From assembly GCF_013141775.1 (NCBI RefSeq), contig NZ_WHOB01000012.1, forward strand, positions 124,001 to 188,000: a stretch of DNA of 64,000 bases, given 5' to 3'. The notes beneath the pieces are model-generated. The model was not told the origin of the DNA and ran no database searches. It saw only the letters and a program-made list of their open reading frames with translations. Source of the stretch: Paenibacillus phytohabitans. Its GTDB lineage: Bacteria; Bacillota; Bacilli; Paenibacillales; Paenibacillaceae. The position numbers and the translations under genes are program-made. Shown one piece after another: positions 49,154 to 58,562 of this stretch (the stretch's first letter is position 1; the number at the start of each line of letters is the position of its first letter).

Positions 49154-50251
49154 TTACTTCACATTTGCCTGTATCCACTTTTCTATATGATTGGCAATCA
49201 CGTCATTGTTCAGGTCTTGGAATAGGAAATGGTCGTTTCCCGTAATGCCTTCCTTCGGAAGATCAACTACCGTACTGATTCCGCCTTGGGCAGTATAGGC
49301 TTCTGCAAAATCATAACAGGCCTGGCGCATCATCTGCCACATACCGGTTGCTTGAATAGACGGGTCTCCGTTGTCAATATAGTCACCGAAGTAGAATGTA
49401 ACAGGGATCTTCTTCTCGGTAACCGTCTTGTAATCCTCGGAGTCAGCTGCCGGCGCTCCGCCCGGTTCGATAGCTACGATAGCTGCAATATGATCCGTAT
49501 ACCTTGCCGCCGTCCATCCAGGACCGCCGCCTTGTGAATGGGTTACCAGAATGGAATTCTTGCCGGTTCTTGTATAGACTTCATCAATCGTTTCCGCCAA
49601 TGCCTTCGCAACGGTCTCGTTGTCAAAGTCCGCTCCCATATCTGATTTCATTCCCGTATCAGGTGTCATCTGGCGGAAGAACTGATCCACCGACGCTTCA
49701 TCATTGGGAAATTGCGAACCTTCATTGGTAACAGATTTTCCGTTCTCCCAGCGTCCGATTCTAAACTGCGTATACCACCGTTGATCCAATGTTTTGGTGC
49801 TGATCTCACCGCTGACAGAAGTCATTCCAGCCTCTCCCCGTCTCGGTTCATCCACAAGGAATACACCATGTCCCATTCTCAGAAACATGTCTGACCATCC
49901 TTCACGACCATCCGGCGTTGTCATCCAACCCATACGGGATTGTCCATAACCGTGCAGAAACACCATGGGTAGCCCCGTTTCATTTTCCGGAAGCTGATAG
50001 AGTACATTAGCATGATCTACATGGGAGGTCTGGCCAGCACCACTTTCTTCCCATTGATCTTTTGGGTCAAAGGTACCATCAGAAGTTACTGTGAATCCAC
50101 CAGCAGAGAATATACCCTGTTCCGCTATGACGAGCGCACCCGTATTAACTGCTGTATCGGTACTATTTGACGCATTTCTAGAGCAGCCTGTTACAAGTAG
50201 CATTCCGGCCACAAGCACTGTGGCCAATTTCATAATCTTTTTGTTATTCAT
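49154..50251 (-). CDS. Lipoprotein alpha/beta hydrolase
   Basis: A 365-aa secreted lipoprotein: lipobox LVTGC (Cys near 23), a Ser/Thr/Asn linker, then an alpha/beta hydrolase with oxyanion motif FLHGYGQSRMGW and nucleophile elbow THSQGGGPGW (G-less TxSxGG type). A late acidic residue in PVTFYFGDYID and H in GNDHFLFQD complete the set. ATG 50251 has AAGGAG upstream; 50296 would break the signal peptide pattern. Substrate unknown, probably a short ester. Its upstream region matches that of the flavodoxin operon (TTGTGA repeats), so the same response regulator may switch it. Confidence 0.85.
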   Translation of the reverse strand: MNNKKIMKLATVLVAGMLLVTGCSRNASNSTDTAVNTGALVIAEQGIFSAGGFTVTSDGTFDPKDQWEESGAGQTSHVDHANVLYQLPENETGLPMVFLHGYGQSRMGWMTTPDGREGWSDMFLRMGHGVFLVDEPRRGEAGMTSVSGEISTKTLDQRWYTQFRIGRWENGKSVTNEGSQFPNDEASVDQFFRQMTPDTGMKSDMGADFDNETVAKALAETIDEVYTRTGKNSILVTHSQGGGPGWTAARYTDHIAAIVAIEPGGAPAADSEDYKTVTEKKIPVTFYFGDYIDNGDPSIQATGMWQMMRQACYDFAEAYTAQGGISTVVDLPKEGITGNDHFLFQDLNNDVIANHIEKWIQANVK

Positions 50252-50304
50252 GATGAACCTCTTTCTCCTTAAAAAAGTATTTAATTCACTTGGCATTCAC
50301 TCCG

Positions 50305-50415
50305 TCAGTGCTTCCATCCTCCGGGACTTCTACTCACCGGAACTGCTGTCATGCGACTGCCCGCAGGCGGCATGAGAAAAACCATCGCTAAATATACTTC
50401 TGTCATTCCTTTCAT
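50305..50415 (-). CDS. Possible 36-aa leader ORF
   Basis: ATG 50415 is preceded by GGAGGCGG seven bases upstream, a good ribosome site. The peptide has a hydrophobic N-terminal half (VYLAMVFLMPPAG) and a basic tail. It lies between the repeat-carrying promoter and the hydrolase gene in the same direction. It could be a leader peptide or a chance frame. Confidence 0.3.
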   Translation of the reverse strand: MKGMTEVYLAMVFLMPPAGSRMTAVPVSRSPGGWKH

Positions 50416-50517
50416 GCATCCGCCTCCATTCTTCACCTTACTTTTTGTTGAAACAGTGAATTATACAAAACTGAATAGTAAACGACTTCTCTCGTGAGAA
50501 AAACATATTTCTCAAGA

Positions 50518-50605
50518 AAGTAGTCCTAAAAGTAATATAAAAGATATTTGTGAGAATTTTGTGATGAAAATAGCAGGTTTTTATGTGGCTCAACATCATG
50601 CGCGC
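50518..50605 (-). promoter_or_regulatory. Promoter with TTGTGA direct repeats (copy 1)
   Basis: TTGTGA occurs at 50548-50553 and 50559-50564 (11-bp period, written on the plus strand). AATATA at 50534-50539 is TATATT on the minus strand, a good -10 box, and the repeats cover the -35 area. About 80 bp around it, including AGGACTACTT and AACCTGCT on the minus strand, match 58430-58515. The 11-bp period is typical of OmpR-family sites. Confidence 0.6.
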
Positions 50606-50612
50606 GCAAAAA

Positions 50613-50642
50613 CCCTCATCCTTTCAAATAAAAAGGTGAGGG
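50613..50642 (-). terminator. Terminator of the carboxylesterase gene
   Basis: CCCTCATCCTTT pairs with AAAAGGTGAGGG, with one bulge, followed by T5 on the minus strand. About 90 bp after the stop at 50731. Confidence 0.7.
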
Positions 50643-50730
50643 CGTGTAAGTTCCTCTCTCTTGGGTTTTGGGAAAACTAGCTGAAAAGAATTTCTATATT
50701 TCCCGTCCTACCCGCGGGACCAACGTTTAT

Positions 50731-52356
50731 TTAATACATATAATCCGGTTCCAATAGCTTCATAAGTTCTTTGTCGTGATTATGCACCAGCTCGGATTCT
50801 GTATCCAGGATCATTGTTGCACCATTTTCGCGGGTATAGGCTTCCCATTCGGGTAAGTCCTCAGCGCTTGGAGTTCCTGTTTTTGCAAAGTTAATCCATG
50901 CCTGGCTCACGGTTTCAGCCAGTTTCTGCGCAGCATCATCACCGCCGGTAAGATTATCAAATACAAATGGAATTTCCGCACCATGATTAGAGCCGGTACC
51001 GCCATTCTCCCATGTGAACATATAGGCATATACAGGCGCTCCGCCTTGATCTGCCTTATATGACATAATTTTCAGCATCGGCAAACGGATAAAGGTGTCT
51101 ACCTTCTCTGCTCCGGATGCCTCCTCATTAGGATAAGCCTGTGCATAGGCATTTCTTTGTTCCTCTGTCATATTGGTATGAGCTGACGCTGGCACAAAAG
51201 TGGTCCACTCATTCAAATTGCTTCCGATAAGAAGCGGGATATCCTGTCCAGCATCGGCAAAGCCGTCTTCAGTTACAGGACTTACAGGCATATAATCCCC
51301 ATCAACAACCGGTCCCCATTCCATGGCATAATCATCGGTAAAGGCTGCAGGGATTTTATATTCATTGGCCGTATCCTGCAGCGCCTTGCCGGAAGCGTCC
51401 TGGAGATCACGGGTAGGTACATTCTGGAGTTCTTCAATGTTGTCCGGAGTAATACTAAGATTGTCAAGGATACGTTCTGTTAAAGCTTCACTTTCTTCCT
51501 TGGTGGAGAATGTAACTCCCATCGTTTCTGTTGCTCCGCTTTGTACGACTCCTTTTTCAAAAAGTTCCTTTGCATACGGGCTGGTCATCAGAGAAAGCAC
51601 CTTTGCACCGCCACCGGACTGACCGAAAACAGTAACATTATCCGGATCACCGCCGAATGCTTCAATATTATTCTGAATCCATTCTAATGCGGCAACAATA
51701 TCTGTAAGACCGACATTTCCGGAATATTTATACTTGTCGTCATAAGCTGATAGATCCAGATGACCAAATACATTCAGGCGATGATTGACAGATACCACCA
51801 CAACATCTCCACTTTGGCTTAGATTTTTCCCGTCATTCATGGCATTATTGGCTGTTCCTGTAGAGAAGCCGCCGCCGTGCAGCCATACCATAACTGGACG
51901 CTTCTGTGCGTTGTCTATTCCGGGAGTCCAAATGTTCAGATTCTGACAATTATTATCTGTCCCGGTCTCATCAGCGTTTGCTTCCATGCCAAGAATGGCA
52001 CCCTGTGGTGACATTGCACCATAAGTATCTGCCATCCGAACACCATTCCAAGGTTTAACTTCACCAGCAGGGACAAATCGCTCTGTTGCCTCAGCATAAG
52101 GTACTCCTAGATAAGCGTAAACACCATCATTATTTGTTCCTTGTACAAGTCCAGCTGTTGTTTTCACAACCCCATCTGTCTGTCCCGAAGGACTGTTTAT
52201 TTCAGTAGCATTGGTTGGCTCTGCTGCATTTACGGTTTCCGTGTATACTCCATTAGTTGCCGTTGCCTGATTTTCTGTAGAGCTTGTGCAGCCTGCCAAA
52301 AGGATAGAAGAAATCACTATAATCGTTACTGTCTTTAATGAATTTAGCTTTTTCAT
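50731..52356 (-). CDS. Secreted type-B carboxylesterase, lipoprotein
   Basis: A 541-aa lipoprotein: lipobox LLAGC (Cys about 23), then the carboxylesterase/p-nitrobenzyl-esterase fold. Seen are GVPYAEATERF, the oxyanion site WLHGGGFSTG, the nucleophile elbow VFGQSGGGAKV (usual form GESAGA) and a histidine in NHGAEIPFVFDN. It should hydrolyse carboxylic esters outside the membrane. Monocistronic, with a terminator at 50613. Confidence 0.93.
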   Translation of the reverse strand: MKKLNSLKTVTIIVISSILLAGCTSSTENQATATNGVYTETVNAAEPTNATEINSPSGQTDGVVKTTAGLVQGTNNDGVYAYLGVPYAEATERFVPAGEVKPWNGVRMADTYGAMSPQGAILGMEANADETGTDNNCQNLNIWTPGIDNAQKRPVMVWLHGGGFSTGTANNAMNDGKNLSQSGDVVVVSVNHRLNVFGHLDLSAYDDKYKYSGNVGLTDIVAALEWIQNNIEAFGGDPDNVTVFGQSGGGAKVLSLMTSPYAKELFEKGVVQSGATETMGVTFSTKEESEALTERILDNLSITPDNIEELQNVPTRDLQDASGKALQDTANEYKIPAAFTDDYAMEWGPVVDGDYMPVSPVTEDGFADAGQDIPLLIGSNLNEWTTFVPASAHTNMTEEQRNAYAQAYPNEEASGAEKVDTFIRLPMLKIMSYKADQGGAPVYAYMFTWENGGTGSNHGAEIPFVFDNLTGGDDAAQKLAETVSQAWINFAKTGTPSAEDLPEWEAYTRENGATMILDTESELVHNHDKELMKLLEPDYMY

Positions 52357-52749
52357 ATGAGTCTCCTTTTTATTAAACTCTACTAGGCTACTATTTCATC
52401 CTTACTGTTCCCCCACTTCTTCTTCCTCTTTTCCATATCGTTCCTCCTTCTATTATTCTTTTTAACTTTCAATCGAAATCAGAGTACATGTCACCGGAAA
52501 AACATATCTCCAACTGGTCAAATCATAATACCAAAATGTGTGAAATATGTGATAAAAGAGTGGGAATTCTACATTTTTTTATAATGCATAATATCAGAGT
52601 CATAACGTGTTTGCCGAAACAGACGTTACAGTATTGCACCATTAAAGCTGCGATTTACGTAGATTTTTCTGTTATAAGATTATGGGGTTAATACAAATAG
52701 GCAAGCCACAGAGGCTTGCCATCAATAAGTTCCATACTAATCCTTCTTC
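52357..52749. other. Intergenic region with one hairpin
   Basis: GGCAAGCC (52700-52707) and GGCTTGCC (52713-52720) form a short stem that could end the feruloyl-esterase-like gene at 52750, though its T-tract is weak. The rest holds the AT-rich upstream region of the carboxylesterase gene (site CCTCCTT region near 52440). No gene is seen. Confidence 0.45.
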
Positions 52750-53799
52750 TTAGTTCCAAAACCACATTAGGCCATTATAGATATATTCCGTTGCTGCACG
52801 GCCGTCATGTGAATAACCGTCCTTCACACGAAATGCGATATTTCCAGTTTCTTCCCGATCGGACGCTATGAAATTTCCACTCGGCATACTAAACATTCCT
52901 TCAATCTGGCTTGTGAAATGTCCATGTTCAAAGTCATCCGTTCCGGTAACCGCATAGATGAAGAAATCATCCGGGCTGTGACCGGAGGCTGTGACTGCCG
53001 CATCTACATCATCTCCCTCATAATCCATCGCACCGCTCATCGGCAGGAAGTACCGGAATTCATCCAGGCAATTCACAAAGGTATACCATGTGGTCACCGA
53101 TCCCATCGAAAATCCGCCAAATGCACGGTGGTCTCTAGAATTCTTAATATCCTCCGGGGACGTACTGTCCGCATAGGTCGAATAAGTTCCTTCCACTGCA
53201 GGAATCAGGTCATTTACCAGTTCATTGTGATAATTAACCGTCAGGGTATAGAATGCGAGTGTGTAATCTCCGCTGTCTTCCGGACTTTCATTATTGTAGG
53301 TGGGACATACAATGATCAGCGGCTGTACCTCTCCATTCTCAATAGCATGATCAATGACATTCTTAAAGGAATTCGGCTGCTCCGGAGTGCCCAGATTCGA
53401 GGTTTCATTACTCCAGCCGCCATGCATCAGGTATAATACGTTGTACTTCTGGTCTTCTGAATACCCGTATGGCAGATATACGATGGCCCGTTTGGTAAGC
53501 TTCTTGCTTTTCTGTTCGTAGGTTGTGGATTCATAGGTGTTGTAAGTAAGCTCCACCAAGGTTCCCTGCTGATCGGCTGCTTGGGAGTACGCCTGTGGTA
53601 TTTTCTTAAGTTCCTGCGGAACTGGATGCCCAGTACTGCTCCCCGTGTTCATGTTAACTCCTGCCGCCTTCTGTCCTGTTTCACGGACTGTAAGATCCGG
53701 TACCGTTACATCCGCTGTTCTCCAGCTGCTGCATGCTCCTAATAAACCGGTAAGAACTAGTGAGACTATTATAATAGCGAGTAATCTTTTGACGTTCAT
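52750..53799 (-). CDS. Lipoprotein esterase, feruloyl/acetyl-xylan esterase family
   Basis: A 349-aa lipoprotein: lipobox LLGAC (Cys about 23), then the putative esterase (esterase D-like) fold of XynZ-type feruloyl esterases. YLPYGYSEDQKYNVLYLMHGG is the family entry, the nucleophile elbow is GGFSMGSVTTW and the histidine lies in DGYSHDGRAATEY. It likely removes ferulic or acetyl groups from plant xylan at the cell surface. ATG 53799 follows GGAGGGG; the ATG at 53835 would precede the signal peptide by 12 residues. Confidence 0.88.
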   Translation of the reverse strand: MNVKRLLAIIIVSLVLTGLLGACSSWRTADVTVPDLTVRETGQKAAGVNMNTGSSTGHPVPQELKKIPQAYSQAADQQGTLVELTYNTYESTTYEQKSKKLTKRAIVYLPYGYSEDQKYNVLYLMHGGWSNETSNLGTPEQPNSFKNVIDHAIENGEVQPLIIVCPTYNNESPEDSGDYTLAFYTLTVNYHNELVNDLIPAVEGTYSTYADSTSPEDIKNSRDHRAFGGFSMGSVTTWYTFVNCLDEFRYFLPMSGAMDYEGDDVDAAVTASGHSPDDFFIYAVTGTDDFEHGHFTSQIEGMFSMPSGNFIASDREETGNIAFRVKDGYSHDGRAATEYIYNGLMWFWN

Positions 53800-53876
53800 T
53801 CTCCACTCCCCTCCTCTGCATGGGTTCTCACTCATATGCGTTCGAGAAGCATAATGTTGAGGTTCCTTTATTCCAA

Positions 53877-53916
53877 AACCGGCACAATCTGCTATGATAA
53901 GCGAATTGTGCCGGTT
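53877..53916. terminator. Strong hairpin terminator of the aldo-keto reductase gene
   Basis: AACCGGCACAAT (53877-53888) pairs perfectly with ATTGTGCCGGTT (53905-53916), 16-nt loop. Just after the stop at 53948. Confidence 0.7.
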
Positions 53917-53947
53917 GATTGATGCATTCGATTATGAAGGCTTCAGC

Positions 53948-54796
<849 letters not shown>

Positions 54797-54963
54797 TTAC
54801 CTGTTCCTCCTTATAATTTGCTTCATCCACTGCATGCCTCATGACAATAAAGTCATAGAAGCCATTCGATGCTCTAATTATAAAATAAATGGAAAAACAA
54901 GCGTTATCTCATTCATCTTAAATAATTGCCTAATTCTCTCACCGTTATTATTGTGTAATTGAA

Positions 54964-56235
54964 CTATGGTTGGTGCTGGGCCAGCACCCAATTCAAAATA
55001 CGGTCATCATTGACCACAGCCTGCCCGCCGCCATGGTAGTTATAGATCCCCAGACGGTTGAAGTAGGCGTTATCCGGCAATTCCAGCACCACCAGCTTTC
55101 CGACTTCACTCTCTGTCAAACCGGCTACTATATAACGTGAGCGTAAGGCATCATACGCTTCGACAGCCTTTTGACTGCCGTAGTACTCATCATTCTGCCC
55201 CATAAAGATATAGACGGGCATTCTATTGTCAACCACATCAGCATAATCACCATCCCACTGGGAACTGGTATGCAGATAGGCTGCATACAAATCGGCTCGA
55301 GTACCCATCACACGGGACAACGTTTCACCGCCTGCGGAAAAGCCGGATGCATACACTCTGTTTGGATCTACAGCGAAATTACCGATAAAGTATTCAGTCA
55401 ATTCTATCGTCTGGCGGGCTGACGTTTCGCCCCAGTCAGTCAGCTGCGGGGAGACAACGATCATCTCTTCACCGAGCTGCGTCCATGCAACAACGGCGCG
55501 GCTCGAGAACACATTCACACCGCGCATACTCTCACCCGTAGATAGCAGCAGCCCGTCATAACCAGGCAAAACAAGGATCATCGGGTATTCGCGCGATGCG
55601 TCGTAATCTTCCGGAAGATAATAACTGTAATGGATATCGCCATCACTGCCTGCCAGCACAGCATCAATGGTGAAGTGTTCAAATTCTGGCCAGCGGATAG
55701 CGTCTTTCGTCAGCTCCATCACCGGTCCGTCTGCCTGGACGAGCTGCCCGTCAGCGGTTCTGGCATCATAATTCTGAATCAGCTCCACACCGGAATAGTC
55801 CATACGCAGCGCAGCATGTGACCCAGTCCATTCTACCGCCCGGCCTGCTGTGCTGTCCGGCCTCCAGGCCGCATGGCTTACCGGGTCCGGATTCTCGATT
55901 CGTGCAAGCTGCACGATGACATAAGAACCCGCCACCGAGGTTTTCTCTTCTCTCGTTTCAAGTTTGTTGTTGGTATAGACAGCCGCGATTTCACGCGAGG
56001 CATTGTTATCTGTGAATGTATATAGAGCGCCAGGCGCTTCGTCCGGCAACTCTATATCGTCACTGTATTCAATAATGATTGAATCAATCAACGAATAGGA
56101 TAAGTAAGTCGCGCTATTCGCTATGATATCCAGGATTCCGCTGCCCGTTGTCTGAACTTTTGCTATGCCGCTGCGGGAATCACAGGCGCTCAGGAGAAGA
56201 CTGCATGCCAGCAGAAGCATTACCAAGGTTCTCAT
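54964..56235 (-). CDS. Lipoprotein alpha/beta hydrolase with N-terminal extension
   Basis: A 423-aa lipoprotein: lipobox LLSAC (Cys near 18), an N-terminal beta-rich region of about 190 aa, then a hydrolase with YYLPEDYDASREYPMILVLPG, nucleophile YASGFSAGGETL, aspartate in FMGQNDEYYG and histidine in YHGGGQ. Family members include predicted peptidases and esterases. ATG 56235 has GGGGAG seven bases before it and overlaps the end of the flavodoxin gene, so it is the last gene of the flavodoxin operon. A dead relative lies at 48725-49015. Confidence 0.85.
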   Translation of the reverse strand: MRTLVMLLLACSLLLSACDSRSGIAKVQTTGSGILDIIANSATYLSYSLIDSIIIEYSDDIELPDEAPGALYTFTDNNASREIAAVYTNNKLETREEKTSVAGSYVIVQLARIENPDPVSHAAWRPDSTAGRAVEWTGSHAALRMDYSGVELIQNYDARTADGQLVQADGPVMELTKDAIRWPEFEHFTIDAVLAGSDGDIHYSYYLPEDYDASREYPMILVLPGYDGLLLSTGESMRGVNVFSSRAVVAWTQLGEEMIVVSPQLTDWGETSARQTIELTEYFIGNFAVDPNRVYASGFSAGGETLSRVMGTRADLYAAYLHTSSQWDGDYADVVDNRMPVYIFMGQNDEYYGSQKAVEAYDALRSRYIVAGLTESEVGKLVVLELPDNAYFNRLGIYNYHGGGQAVVNDDRILNWVLAQHQP

Positions 56236-56249
56236 CTCACGTCTCCCCA

Positions 56250-56993
56250 TTAAAGTTCCAGCCCGCGCAGCCAATCTGTAACCTCCCCACCAGCTGCTCC
56301 CACATCGCTTTGATGGACAGTGAAGCCGTCTGTGATGACGTTCGCTTCCGGCTCAAGTTTTTGGATCGTTTTGATGGTGCCGGAGAAACGGCTGCCATTA
56401 TGGACGTTGAACGGAATGATGGTTTTACCCGAGAAATCGTATTCGTCAAAAAAACTGTACATCACCTGTGGCAGATCATACCACCAGGTGGGGAAACCGA
56501 TAAAAATGTTATCATAGTCAGCCAGATCCGCGATATGATCGGTCAATTCCGGCCGGGCATTGTCATCCTGTTCGTCTTCCGCATAATCAAGCAGATCATC
56601 GATGTCTCCAGGATAGTCTACAGTGGTCTGGATGGAAAAAAGCTCGCTGCCGGTCACGCTTTGGATATCGTCTGCAATGGTTCTGACAAGCCCTAGTCCA
56701 GTGTCCGGCAGTACGCTTGCCGATGAGACGGCATCTACGTTACTGTTCTCGGCCACTGCAAAGTAGGTGATCAAGGACTTCCCGATGATCTTAATAGCCA
56801 GTTTGCCCTCAGCGGATGCCGAATCTTCGGAAGCTGTATCAGAATCGATTTCGTTCTGCCCTGCATCCGCCGGAGGTTGAGCAGCAGCCTGCCTACCGGC
56901 TGTCCCGCAGGCACTTAGCGATAACAGTAGAGCGGATGAGAGCAAGATCGTGCCCCCAATGCTGTATGGGAATTTTTTATGTGACAATTTCAT
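56250..56993 (-). CDS. Lipoprotein flavodoxin (copy 1)
   Basis: A 247-aa protein: lipobox LSLSAC (Cys near 29), an acidic linker, then a flavodoxin-like domain with YFAVAENSNVDAVSSA in the FMN phosphate-loop area, DYDNIFIGFPTWWYDLP and SFFDEYDFSGKTIIPFNVH. Flavodoxins are normally cytoplasmic, so this one is expected to face outwards on the membrane. About half similar by eye to 57709-58416. Third gene of the operon, after the DUF4405-like membrane gene (16-nt gap). Confidence 0.87.
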   Translation of the reverse strand: MKLSHKKFPYSIGGTILLSSALLLSLSACGTAGRQAAAQPPADAGQNEIDSDTASEDSASAEGKLAIKIIGKSLITYFAVAENSNVDAVSSASVLPDTGLGLVRTIADDIQSVTGSELFSIQTTVDYPGDIDDLLDYAEDEQDDNARPELTDHIADLADYDNIFIGFPTWWYDLPQVMYSFFDEYDFSGKTIIPFNVHNGSRFSGTIKTIQKLEPEANVITDGFTVHQSDVGAAGGEVTDWLRGLEL

Positions 56994-57009
56994 GGGTTGA
57001 TCCCCCTCT

Positions 57010-57687
57010 TTATTTAAGCTTCGGTTTGGCTTGAATCCGCTTCATAACATAATGGGTAATGCAGACGAACAGCCCCATCAGGGCCAGATAATCCAGGAAG
57101 AAGTACAAGGCCGGTTCATCATAATTCCAGAAGGAATACGAATAATAGAGGATTAGGTTATGGCCGACATCTCTTTTGAAAAAAACATAGATCCCATATA
57201 CGGCAATCAATATGCCAATTGACCGGATGGCCGTGGAGCGAATTTTGCTGGGCTTCCGCTTCTTCATCATCCTCCGTGCTGCCCCCATAACCATCACCCA
57301 GTGCATGCCCAGATGGACAGCCATAATCACAAATCCCCAGTACGCGGACAGCGAATGCAGCTCCTGGGCATAGGGGATGTCAATTACACCCAAGAAGGAG
57401 AAGATCGTCTTCGAGATCACAAGCGCGCTTATCATCATTCCCAGCATGCACAGCAAGAGCAGCAGATTGATAACTGTGCGAATCACACGGATCAGCGGAT
57501 ACCTGCCTTTGGTTATGGTTTTGTACCAGTTCAAATTCAGTACGTTATGAAGGATAAACAGGATCAACAGCGACGTTCCCAGAATTTCATGAGCGAGATT
57601 ACCTGTCCATTGATAAGCCATCATAAAAAGGAAAAGTACGGTCATTATTGTGTCAATAGACAATCTTACGATTGTTTTGGGCTTCAT
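57010..57687 (-). CDS. DUF4405-like multi-pass membrane protein, probable haem b
   Basis: A 225-aa protein with about five hydrophobic helices. Histidines lie at the edges of helices (LAHEILGTSLL, LFILHNVLN, ELHSLSAYWG, MAVHLGMHW), as in cytochrome b561-type and DUF4405 proteins that bind haem. It is sandwiched between two lipoprotein flavodoxin genes. A role carrying electrons across the membrane to or from the outer flavodoxins is inferred from placement and histidines. The start ATG at 57687 follows an AGGAAAG site. Confidence 0.8.
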   Translation of the reverse strand: MKPKTIVRLSIDTIMTVLFLFMMAYQWTGNLAHEILGTSLLILFILHNVLNLNWYKTITKGRYPLIRVIRTVINLLLLLCMLGMMISALVISKTIFSFLGVIDIPYAQELHSLSAYWGFVIMAVHLGMHWVMVMGAARRMMKKRKPSKIRSTAIRSIGILIAVYGIYVFFKRDVGHNLILYYSYSFWNYDEPALYFFLDYLALMGLFVCITHYVMKRIQAKPKLK

Positions 57688-57708
57688 CGGGTTTATTTCC
57701 TTTCCTGT

Positions 57709-58416
57709 TTATAAATCAAGGCCTAACGCCCACTCACTCACATCGCCTTCTGCTTCCACAATATTATTCCTGGAAACGTTAAAGCCTTCAGACACAAGGG
57801 TCGCATCCGGCTGGAGCTCTTCGATGGTACGGATCGTCCGGGAGAACCGGCTTCCGTCATGAGTCACAAAGGGAATAATCCGCTTGCCGCTCAGATCATA
57901 CTCCTCAAGGAAGGAATAGAGAGGCATGGGCATATCCGCCCACCAGTTCGGATAACCCAGGAAGATCACATCATAATTCTCCATATTATCAACATGGGTT
58001 GCGAGTTCCGGCTTCATTTGTTCATCCTGTTCGTTCTCTGCGAAATCCAGCAGATCATCATGCGCTCCGGGATAATCTTGTACAGTTTCAATGGCAAACA
58101 GGTCGCCCCCTAGCGTTGACTGTATCGCTTGAGCAATAAACTGGGTATTCCCCAAAATTTCATCATCCGTTACCACACGGCTCGCAGATGCGACGGCGTC
58201 TACGCCATCACTTTCTGGCATTGTGAAATAGGCAATCAGGATAGAATGGCTGCTCTGACCCGCTTCAGCATTTGTCTGTGTTCCTGATGTGGCAGGCAAG
58301 GATTCTGCAATCGGCGTTGACTCCGCTGTGTCACTGGCAGAGCGGCCACAGGCAGCCAGAATACTAAGCATGAGCACTGGCAGCAGGCTGGTTAAACTCT
58401 TTTTCATCAACATCAT
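57709..58416 (-). CDS. Lipoprotein flavodoxin (copy 2)
   Basis: A 235-aa protein: lipobox ILAAC (Cys near 22), linker, flavodoxin-like domain with YFTMPESDGVDAVASAS, DVIFLGYPNWWADMP and SFLEEYDLSGKRIIPF. First gene of the operon; AGGAG lies seven bases before the ATG. The preceding TTGTGA repeats suggest control by a response regulator, probably that encoded at 59995-60669. Confidence 0.87.
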   Translation of the reverse strand: MMLMKKSLTSLLPVLMLSILAACGRSASDTAESTPIAESLPATSGTQTNAEAGQSSHSILIAYFTMPESDGVDAVASASRVVTDDEILGNTQFIAQAIQSTLGGDLFAIETVQDYPGAHDDLLDFAENEQDEQMKPELATHVDNMENYDVIFLGYPNWWADMPMPLYSFLEEYDLSGKRIIPFVTHDGSRFSRTIRTIEELQPDATLVSEGFNVSRNNIVEAEGDVSEWALGLDL

Positions 58417-58429
58417 GTCACTCTCCTAA

Positions 58430-58515
58430 GTAGTCCTTCAAACAATATAAATGATAGTTGTGAGAGAATTGTGAGAAAAGCAGCAGGTTTTTGTGTGGCT
58501 TAACCCTATGCACAC
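58430..58515 (-). promoter_or_regulatory. Promoter with TTGTGA direct repeats (copy 2)
   Basis: TTGTGA at 58458-58463 and 58469-58474 (11-bp period); TATATT (minus strand of 58444-58449) is a -10 box at the same 9-bp distance as in copy 1. The whole block matches 50518-50605, including the AGGACTACTT element. Confidence 0.65.
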
Positions 58516-58520
58516 GCAAA

Positions 58521-58558
58521 AAGCCCCCCATTCTTTTCTCTCAAAAGATGGAGGGCTT
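58521..58558 (-). terminator. Terminator of the two-component operon
   Basis: AAGCCCCCCATTCTTTT pairs with AAAAGATGGAGGGCTT over 12 bp with one bulge, followed by T5 on the minus strand. It lies just after the kinase stop at 58563 and before the flavodoxin promoter. Confidence 0.75.
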
Positions 58559-58562
58559 TAAG

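Noticed and set aside
52539..52552. TGTGA repeats near the carboxylesterase promoter
   Set aside because: They are 9 bp apart rather than 11 and lack the TATATT and AGGACTACTT context of the two good copies.
56250..58416. Covalent FMN attachment (S/T-G-A-S/T) sites for ApbE in the flavodoxins or membrane protein
   Set aside because: I could not find a matching motif, so no claim of flavinylation is made for these proteins.
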